This document shows, piece by piece, positions 15,067 through 19,910 of a stretch of 19,910 nucleotides of DNA (its first letter is position 1; each line of letters opens with the position of its first letter). The DNA lies in NCBI GenBank assembly GCA_934678915.1, contig CAKUSF010000028.1:1-19910 (forward strand), in the 5' to 3' direction. A program made the position numbers and the translations under genes. Source of the DNA: an uncultured Bacteroidales bacterium. GTDB taxonomy: Bacteria > Bacteroidota > Bacteroidia > Bacteroidales > UBA932. Under the pieces are notes generated by a model, which ran no database searches, was not told where the DNA came from, and was given only the letters and a program-made list of their open reading frames with translations.

Positions 15067-15074
15067 TAAATTTG
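15067..15074 (+). promoter_or_regulatory. -7 box for the WG-lipoprotein operon
   Basis: TAAATTTG is an exact TAnnTTTG. No good -33 box is seen at the expected place. It ends only 5 bases before the ATG at 15080, so a transcript from it would start at or next to the start codon. Confidence 0.4.
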
Positions 15075-15079
15075 TTATT

Positions 15080-15634
15080 ATGAATATTCGGAAACTCTCA
15101 GTCATATTCCTTTCAATGGCATTAGTCGCCATAGCTTGTTCCACCCACACGGAAACAGGAGTGGAAAGTCAAGTCTATGACACGGAAACAGACTGCCTCA
15201 ACGGCACAATGATCGTGTCTCTGAATGGGAAATACGGGCTAGCTGACACATGCGGCAGGGAAATCCTGCCTCCTGTCTATGATGACCTTTATTACATCTC
15301 CGATGAGATTGCTGTGGCTTTCTCAGGAGAGATTGCGGGATTCTTTGACAGGAGCGGAAAGAGATTGGGAGAGACTGTGACAGATGGCGAGGCCACTATA
15401 GATGATCTTATGGGAGCATATTCAAAGATCGAGAAAGCGCGTAGAGAGCAATGGGACAGCATCTTAGCCAGCTACGAGGAATTGAGGAAGTACTGCAAGT
15501 CCGACAGTGCTTCGGCAGGAGTGGCCAGCCTGATGGCCGAAGGAATCCGTGCCGCCCTTCAAAGTGTTGACGGCCCGATGCAGAAGGATCAGAAACAGCG
15601 GCTTGAATCCGAATACTCCGCTTACAGACGTTAG
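15080..15634 (+). CDS. WG-repeat lipoprotein
   Basis: The 184-residue product has a lipoprotein signal peptide (MNIRKLSVIFLSMALVAIAC, Cys 20). The ATG at 15080 is chosen because longer in-frame starts would bury this signal and overlap the kinase gene. Residues about 42-97 hold WG/KWG-type beta repeats: LNGKYGLADTCGREILPPVY, then GEIAGFFDRSGKRLGE. The remaining C-terminal part (about 105-184) is charged, probably helical and possibly coiled. WG repeats occur in many bacterial surface and periplasmic proteins without a defined activity. It is the first gene of a tight operon; the next gene begins 4 bases after its stop. An envelope sensor or scaffold role near the kinase is an inference. Confidence 0.75.
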   Translation: MNIRKLSVIFLSMALVAIACSTHTETGVESQVYDTETDCLNGTMIVSLNGKYGLADTCGREILPPVYDDLYYISDEIAVAFSGEIAGFFDRSGKRLGETVTDGEATIDDLMGAYSKIEKARREQWDSILASYEELRKYCKSDSASAGVASLMAEGIRAALQSVDGPMQKDQKQRLESEYSAYRR

Positions 15635-15638
15635 GACA

Positions 15639-17423
15639 ATGAGAAAACTACTGATTACCATACTAATCACCTTGTTTTGCGCTCAGATGTTCGCGCAAAA
15701 CGCAGCAAGCGTAAAGAAGGATAAATCCTACATCTACACCGAAGCTACAGCGACAAATGCAATCGCTGCTGACAGCCTAGCTTTGGAAGAAATGGTCGGA
15801 AAACTCGCCCAGATAGTGGAACTTCCATATCCATTAGAGGTTAGGAAAGAACTGATGTCCACCTACCTAGGTGACATCAAAAGGGAGTGTGGAATGATTT
15901 CCTCGACAAGCAGGAAATCCGCAACCTTAATGCGGTATATTCAGAGAAGCGATGTGGGACGGATCTTTGTTGGGAGAAGGAATAAGGCCAAGGAGATGCT
16001 TTCCATAGCATCAATAGCTGACAGGAAATGCCAAATGGACGTGGCCCTGCGTTACTATTCATGGGCCGAGACACTTATGCGAAGCCTCCCCTCACCCGAT
16101 GTAGTGGCAATCGCTGAGGCCAAAAGCAGACGTGAAGCGATTCTCAAAGGGCTGAATGTGGAGTTCGACCGGCAGGATATCTACGACAAGGGCATTGTGG
16201 AGTTGACGTTCACTTTCGATGGTAAACCAGTCAAAAACATTGACTATAAATTCTTTGACGGAAAGACTTGGAGCAAAATCCTGTCCGCCAAGGACGGGAA
16301 AGGGTTCGTGGAGGTAAGGCCAAGTTCAAAGATTGACCAGTACAGAATCAAGTACGAAATCACGCCCTCGCATCTTCAGCATTTATTTAGGGAGGTGAGC
16401 ATGGTGGAAAAGGCGCTTGCTTTTGGAACAAAGGATGCTGAGCATGAAAAGGCACCGTCCAGTCCGGCAAGAGCAGTAGGAAAACTCTCTGAATCAGAGG
16501 CACGGAAAATCGACTTCACTGCCGTCAAGAAAAAAGTCCTCGACGTTGTAGCAAGGGAAGAGTTTCAGAGAGAGCCTGATTCCACCCGTGGAGGGCTCAC
16601 GCCAGTAGTCTTTTCTTCTGAATATGAAGACATTGTCTCCAAAGTGTGCAAAGGCATCACAAGTGGGATGGATGAATCATTCTCTGAATATTTCACCCCG
16701 GAGGGCTACGAAATATTCACTCGCCTAATCTGCTACGGCAACGCCAGAGTGCTTAACTTTGGTAACTTGTCTTTCTACGAGCTAGGAGACGAGGTTTATG
16801 CTAGGAGCGTTCCGATGGTCTTCTCGTTCAAGGGCAACCAAAGGCAGTTTGTGGAGAACATTGTGTTCACATTCAACGGGGAGAAAAAGATCTGCAACCT
16901 CTCGTTTACTCTAGGTAAAGAAACAGTGCAGTGCATTGTTGATCAGTCGGGTTGGGCAGAAGAATCGAAAATAATCCTCATCAGTTTTCTGGAAAATTAC
17001 AAAACAGCATACGCCCTGAAGCGGCTGGACTACATCAGTTCCATCTTCGATGATGACGCTCTGATCATCACAGGGCGGGTTCTGCGGAATGTCAAAGGGC
17101 CGAACGAGTACAGAAACAACCGCTACGTCACCCTTACTCGCCAGAGCAAGGCAAACTACATAAAGAACCTCAGCAGGGTCTTCGCGAGTCAGGAATATAT
17201 CAATCTGCAATTCTCTGACTGCGAAGTGATGAAACTCGGCAAAGGAGAGCAGTTGTTCGGCATAAAGATCAGACAGGAATATTTCTCCAAGACATATTCT
17301 GACACAGGCTACTTGTTCATCCTCGTGGATCTCCGAGACTACACTAAGCCAGTCATCCATGTAAGGACATGGCAGGATGAGCCGGACAAGGACTTCGGAG
17401 TGATTGGGCCTTATAACTTTTAG
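15639..17423 (+). CDS. Secreted protein of unknown function in the kinase-linked operon
   Basis: The 594-residue product begins with a cleavable signal peptide (MRKLLITILITLFCAQMFAQ, likely cut after FAQ), so it is periplasmic or exported. The ATG at 15639 is chosen because it gives this signal and a 4-base gap to the gene before. The N-terminal third is helical; the segment ATNAIAADSLALEEMVGKLA faintly recalls the start of LPP20-like proteins, but I do not assign that family. A beta-rich middle part (around 185-250) contains VELTFTFDGKPVKNIDYKFF. The C-terminal part (about 340-594) contains YRNNRYVTLTRQSKANYIKN and FGIKIRQEYFSKTYSDTGYL; its pattern suggests a repeated NTF2-like alpha-beta fold. 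No catalytic motif is recognisable. The next gene starts 3 bases later. Confidence 0.65.
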   Translation: MRKLLITILITLFCAQMFAQNAASVKKDKSYIYTEATATNAIAADSLALEEMVGKLAQIVELPYPLEVRKELMSTYLGDIKRECGMISSTSRKSATLMRYIQRSDVGRIFVGRRNKAKEMLSIASIADRKCQMDVALRYYSWAETLMRSLPSPDVVAIAEAKSRREAILKGLNVEFDRQDIYDKGIVELTFTFDGKPVKNIDYKFFDGKTWSKILSAKDGKGFVEVRPSSKIDQYRIKYEITPSHLQHLFREVSMVEKALAFGTKDAEHEKAPSSPARAVGKLSESEARKIDFTAVKKKVLDVVAREEFQREPDSTRGGLTPVVFSSEYEDIVSKVCKGITSGMDESFSEYFTPEGYEIFTRLICYGNARVLNFGNLSFYELGDEVYARSVPMVFSFKGNQRQFVENIVFTFNGEKKICNLSFTLGKETVQCIVDQSGWAEESKIILISFLENYKTAYALKRLDYISSIFDDDALIITGRVLRNVKGPNEYRNNRYVTLTRQSKANYIKNLSRVFASQEYINLQFSDCEVMKLGKGEQLFGIKIRQEYFSKTYSDTGYLFILVDLRDYTKPVIHVRTWQDEPDKDFGVIGPYNF

Positions 17424-17426
17424 AGT

Positions 17427-18359
17427 ATGAAACGGATCGCTATCATATTCATTCTTCTATTTACCTCAGTTTCTGTTTTGGCACAGACGGATTCCTCTGG
17501 ATTTTTTGTTCTGTCTTTCAAAAAGTTGGATTGGGATCTAGACGCAAGGAGCAACTATCCTGTACTAGATCAAAACAACCGCAAGGCTGCTCTAATCAAG
17601 GTTGTGATTCCGGAAGTCGGATTTGATTTCGATGTTGGGATAATGGGAGTGGTAGATGTGAAGCAGGAAGTCGGAGAGATCTGGGTTTATGTTCCAGAAG
17701 GTGTGCGTAAGATCACAATCAGGCATCAGACCTTCGGCATCATTAGGGACTATGAGTTCGGTTGCCCTATCGAATCTGCGTCCGTCTATGAAATGAGGCT
17801 CCACGTTCCTCCGAAGCCAATTAATACCGTGATAATAAAGGATTCAATCGTATACGTCCCGGCCCCAGTCAACTCAAAAGATTCACACGAGCGGAAGCGG
17901 ATTGGAGCAAGCATCCTTGCAGTAAGCAGTGTCCCGGACCATTCTTTCGGATTTATGGTCGTTTGGAATCCACAACGTTTTGGAGCCTATGTCAAGGCTG
18001 TAGGTAATCTCAAGCCATCCAGTTTCGACTACATCTGCCACGAAGATGGAACGGCAGATAACGGCTACATTTGGACTAGTGGTAAAAGCCATATCTCAAG
18101 GATGGCTATAACCACTGGTGGAATATTCAAATACACTAATTGGCTGAGCATTAGCTCCGGAATCGGCTACGGTAGAAGGATCCTCCTTTGGGAAGATACC
18201 AAGGGGAATCAAGCAAAGGTCGATGAAGCTTCTGTGCAAGGCATCGTTGCTGATTTCGGTACCTTCTTTCATTTCGGTCGTTTCACCGCCTATGCCGGTG
18301 TCTGTACCATAGCATTCAAACGCCTCTACACGGAACTCGGTGTAGGATTCTCATTCTAG
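17427..18359 (+). CDS. Outer-membrane protein with PEGA-like N-terminal domain
   Basis: The 310-residue product has a signal peptide (MKRIAIIFILLFTSVSVLAQ). Residues about 25-130 form a PEGA-like beta domain of a type frequent in Bacteroidota: DLDARSNYPVLDQNNRKAAL, then KVVIPEVGFDF, EVGEIWVYVPEGVRKITI and FGIIRDYEF. A proline-rich linker (around 130-150) follows. The last 150 residues alternate polar and hydrophobic residues, and the chain ends GVGFSF with a terminal Phe, typical of a small outer-membrane barrel. PEGA domains are commonly linked to surface or peptidoglycan-associated systems and, in my recollection, similar genes lie near Ser/Thr kinases in Bacteroides. It is the last gene of the operon. 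Confidence 0.7.
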   Translation: MKRIAIIFILLFTSVSVLAQTDSSGFFVLSFKKLDWDLDARSNYPVLDQNNRKAALIKVVIPEVGFDFDVGIMGVVDVKQEVGEIWVYVPEGVRKITIRHQTFGIIRDYEFGCPIESASVYEMRLHVPPKPINTVIIKDSIVYVPAPVNSKDSHERKRIGASILAVSSVPDHSFGFMVVWNPQRFGAYVKAVGNLKPSSFDYICHEDGTADNGYIWTSGKSHISRMAITTGGIFKYTNWLSISSGIGYGRRILLWEDTKGNQAKVDEASVQGIVADFGTFFHFGRFTAYAGVCTIAFKRLYTELGVGFSF

Positions 18360-18361
18360 GA

Positions 18362-18474
18362 GCGTAGCGACGCAAGGGGTTTGGGGAGAACGCTCCCCAG
18401 TGCCCCATCGGGGCTGTAACATAGTGACTGGGGGTTGAATGAAAAAGCGCACGCAGTGCGTAGCGACGCAAGGG
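18362..18474 (+). repeat. Direct repeats and hairpins after the operon
   Basis: A 17-base direct repeat (GCGTAGCGACGCAAGGG) occurs at 18362-18378 and 18458-18474, 96 bases apart. Between them are two GC-rich hairpins, GGGGAG-AACG-CTCCCC (18383-18398) and GCCCC-ATC-GGGGC (18402-18414). The region lies between the convergent ends of the PEGA-like gene and the SEC-C gene. The hairpins could stop transcription, though no T tract follows. Confidence 0.6.
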
Positions 18475-18487
18475 CGTTCGGCTCTTT

Positions 18488-19651
18488 CTAACTCATATTC
18501 TTGCCGTGGCAATTACGGTAAGAAAGACGGCTGCCGCAGGGGCATGGGGCGTCCGGAGGGGTTGCGGGAACGAAGAGACCGAGGATGGGGTTCTTCTTTA
18601 TCATGGACTGGATCGGATCATCTTCCGTCTGGAGGACAACTTTCAGGCAGTTCTTCTCGTTGGAAGAATAGCCTTTCAGGAGCCACTTTGGAAGGGAATT
18701 CGCATAGGCGGCCACAATCTCCATGCATTCATTGTAGTCATCAAAGGACTCGATCTCGTCCTGCTTACGGGAAACACTGGCAAAGATGGCTTCAGTAGTG
18801 TCATTCTTACCAATCATCTGGGCATTCATCCAGATGTCATGCTCCTCATGGACAAGATCTTCACCTGCATAGCCCAAATTTTCCAGCATCTCGACCAACC
18901 TACGTCCCTCCTTAGAATCAAGGCCATAGACAAAATAAGGAGAACCGGAACCAGCCTTCAAGGCTTCCTGCGGTGTAAAATGGCGAAGCGACTCAATGGC
19001 GGAATATTCCTGACGTCCTTTCAGAATTTCCTCTGGATCGAATATGTTAGGAGCACTCATGTAACGAACCCCGTCCACGTCAACCCGGCATAATTTCATA
19101 ACCGGACTTTCATAGACCATGTTCGTAAAATACTCAAGGCTGTGCTTTCCGGAAAACTCCCAGTAGTCAAGCATCTTGTCAAAAAACTCCTCAACAGTCA
19201 TCATTCCGTAGAGGCAAAGGTAGCCCAATGCAGCACGGTCAGCCTCAAACGCTCCGCTGACCTCACCTTCATGAAGTACTTCATCAATGTGTGGAGCAAC
19301 AACGTCATAGAAATCTTTCGGAATCCAGACTTCTCTGAAATTCTCATCGGTGGTGTCAGAGCCTAACAGTTTGATAGTCTCAAGAACAGACGGAAAATCA
19401 GGGTAATCTAAATAGAGAGGAACCCCAGGGCCGGCCTCGACAAGTTTCTTCAGAAGGAGCAGGTCCCTTTCCAACATCCTGCCAAGCCACTCGACCGGTC
19501 TTTCGATGATGTACGCGCCAAGCCTGTCCACAAATTCGTTCTTGCGGACTTTAGTAGGGACGTCCGCTCCAAAATACTGGCGGATGTCTTCCAACTCGAC
19601 TCTTGGAAAACTCTCAAGAGCCTTGAATATGGTGCTTCGCTTCTGGTTCAT
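18488..19651 (-). CDS. SEC-C motif protein of unknown function
   Basis: The 387-residue product ends with a SEC-C metal-binding motif, PCPCGSRLSYRNCHGK (369-384), with Cys 370, Cys 372, Cys 381 and His 382 as the likely zinc ligands. This motif is best known from the SecA C-terminus and occurs in many unrelated proteins. The N-terminus (about 15-50, VELEDIRQYFGADVPTKVRK) may be a small SAP- or LEM-like helical domain. The middle is mostly helical and acidic with no recognised motif. No signal peptide is present, so it is cytoplasmic. The ATG lies 38 bases downstream of a tRNA-Ala gene on the same strand with no terminator or separate promoter visible between them, so the two may share a transcript. 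The function is unknown. Confidence 0.75.
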   Translation of the reverse strand: MNQKRSTIFKALESFPRVELEDIRQYFGADVPTKVRKNEFVDRLGAYIIERPVEWLGRMLERDLLLLKKLVEAGPGVPLYLDYPDFPSVLETIKLLGSDTTDENFREVWIPKDFYDVVAPHIDEVLHEGEVSGAFEADRAALGYLCLYGMMTVEEFFDKMLDYWEFSGKHSLEYFTNMVYESPVMKLCRVDVDGVRYMSAPNIFDPEEILKGRQEYSAIESLRHFTPQEALKAGSGSPYFVYGLDSKEGRRLVEMLENLGYAGEDLVHEEHDIWMNAQMIGKNDTTEAIFASVSRKQDEIESFDDYNECMEIVAAYANSLPKWLLKGYSSNEKNCLKVVLQTEDDPIQSMIKKNPILGLFVPATPPDAPCPCGSRLSYRNCHGKNMS

Positions 19652-19689
19652 GAATGAAAGAAGATACTTAACGACTATTCAACGGGAAG

Positions 19690-19762
19690 TGGAGCATAGG
19701 AGAATCGAACTCCTGACCTTTTGAATGCCATTCAAACGCTCTACCAACTGAGCTAATACCCC
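19690..19762 (-). tRNA. tRNA-Ala (anticodon GGC)
   Basis: On the minus strand the acceptor stem GGGGTAT pairs with ATGCTCC and includes the G3-U70 wobble that identifies tRNA-Ala. The D arm is GCTC with GAGC, the anticodon stem is TTTGA with TCAAA, the loop is ATGGCAT (anticodon GGC), and the T loop is TTCGATT. The discriminator is A. No CCA is encoded. It decodes GCC and GCU. Confidence 0.95.
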
Positions 19763-19772
19763 ATTGGGAATG

Positions 19773-19802
19773 CAAAGATAGGGAAAAAGTTTTAAGTTGC
19801 AA
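19773..19802 (-). promoter_or_regulatory. Promoter of tRNA-Ala and possibly the SEC-C gene
   Basis: On the minus strand, TTG (19802-19800), a 19-base spacer and TATCTTTG (19780-19773) match the Bacteroidetes promoter. The -7 box ends 10 bases before the mature tRNA 5' end. It is the only clear promoter upstream of the SEC-C gene in this region. Confidence 0.75.
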
Positions 19803-19877
19803 ATTAATTTGGCATGATACAATAAAAAATCCGGTCACCGGAAGTTTGACACTTAATTTTTTCAATATTTTCACCAG

Positions 19878-19901
19878 AGAGGCCTCCAGCCTCTTTTTTT
19901 T
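19878..19901 (+). terminator. Intrinsic terminator on the plus strand, no gene seen before it
   Basis: AGAGGC (19878-19883) pairs with GCCTCT (19889-19894) over a 5-base loop, followed by a run of T to 19901. The upstream genes in the window run on the minus strand, so the transcript it would end is not identified. Confidence 0.55.
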
Positions 19902-19910
19902 GTCAAATGA

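Noticed and set aside
14921..15079. N-terminal extension of the WG lipoprotein
   Set aside because: It overlaps the kinase start region and would place the signal peptide internally; the ATG at 15080 gives a normal lipoprotein signal.

Overview
The window looks like a chromosomal segment of a Bacteroidales species (phylum Bacteroidota). The evidence is the type B ribosomal protein L31, lipoprotein signal peptides, fimbrillin-like, BspA-type leucine-rich-repeat and BACON domains, and repeated promoter boxes of the Bacteroidetes kind (TTG near -33, TAnnTTTG near -7, about 19-20 bases apart) in front of rpmE2, both tRNA genes and several CDSs. The genus cannot be fixed from the sequence alone.

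Layout. Positions 1-2400 (minus strand) hold a manC-type mannose-1-phosphate guanylyltransferase and a GT-B glycosyltransferase in a tight pair. Positions 2477-2863 hold rpmE2 with its own promoter and terminator. Positions 2864-3913 are non-coding and contain two kinds of palindromic repeat. Next come tRNA-Glu(CUC), a strong terminator, and a minus-strand AAA-type ATPase whose promoter fixes its start. Positions 5341-5833 are non-coding and hold a 64-base repeat copy and a 163-base hairpin element.

Positions 5890-11190 are a three-gene surface-lipoprotein operon. A short fimbrillin-like lipoprotein is followed by a 1153-residue chimera (fimbrillin-like domain, BspA-like LRRs, BACON domain, M64 metallopeptidase domain) and a second short fimbrillin-like lipoprotein. 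Diverged copies of a 64-base repeat lie on both sides of the operon. A convergent EF-hand/LRR lipoprotein follows on the minus strand.

Positions 13400-18359 look like one signalling locus. It holds a small Bacteroidota-type DNA-binding protein, a membrane-anchored Ser/Thr kinase running convergently into it, and a divergent tight operon: a WG-repeat lipoprotein, a secreted protein of unknown function, and an outer-membrane protein with a PEGA-like N-terminus. The kinase gene carries an in-frame 70-base palindromic repeat encoding about 24 residues. The window ends with a minus-strand tRNA-Ala(GGC) directly upstream of a SEC-C motif protein, with which it may be cotranscribed.

The most unusual items are the fimbrillin-LRR-BACON-M64 chimera, the palindrome inside the kinase, and the kinase/envelope locus as a whole. 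No CRISPR array, integrase, transposase or rRNA was seen.
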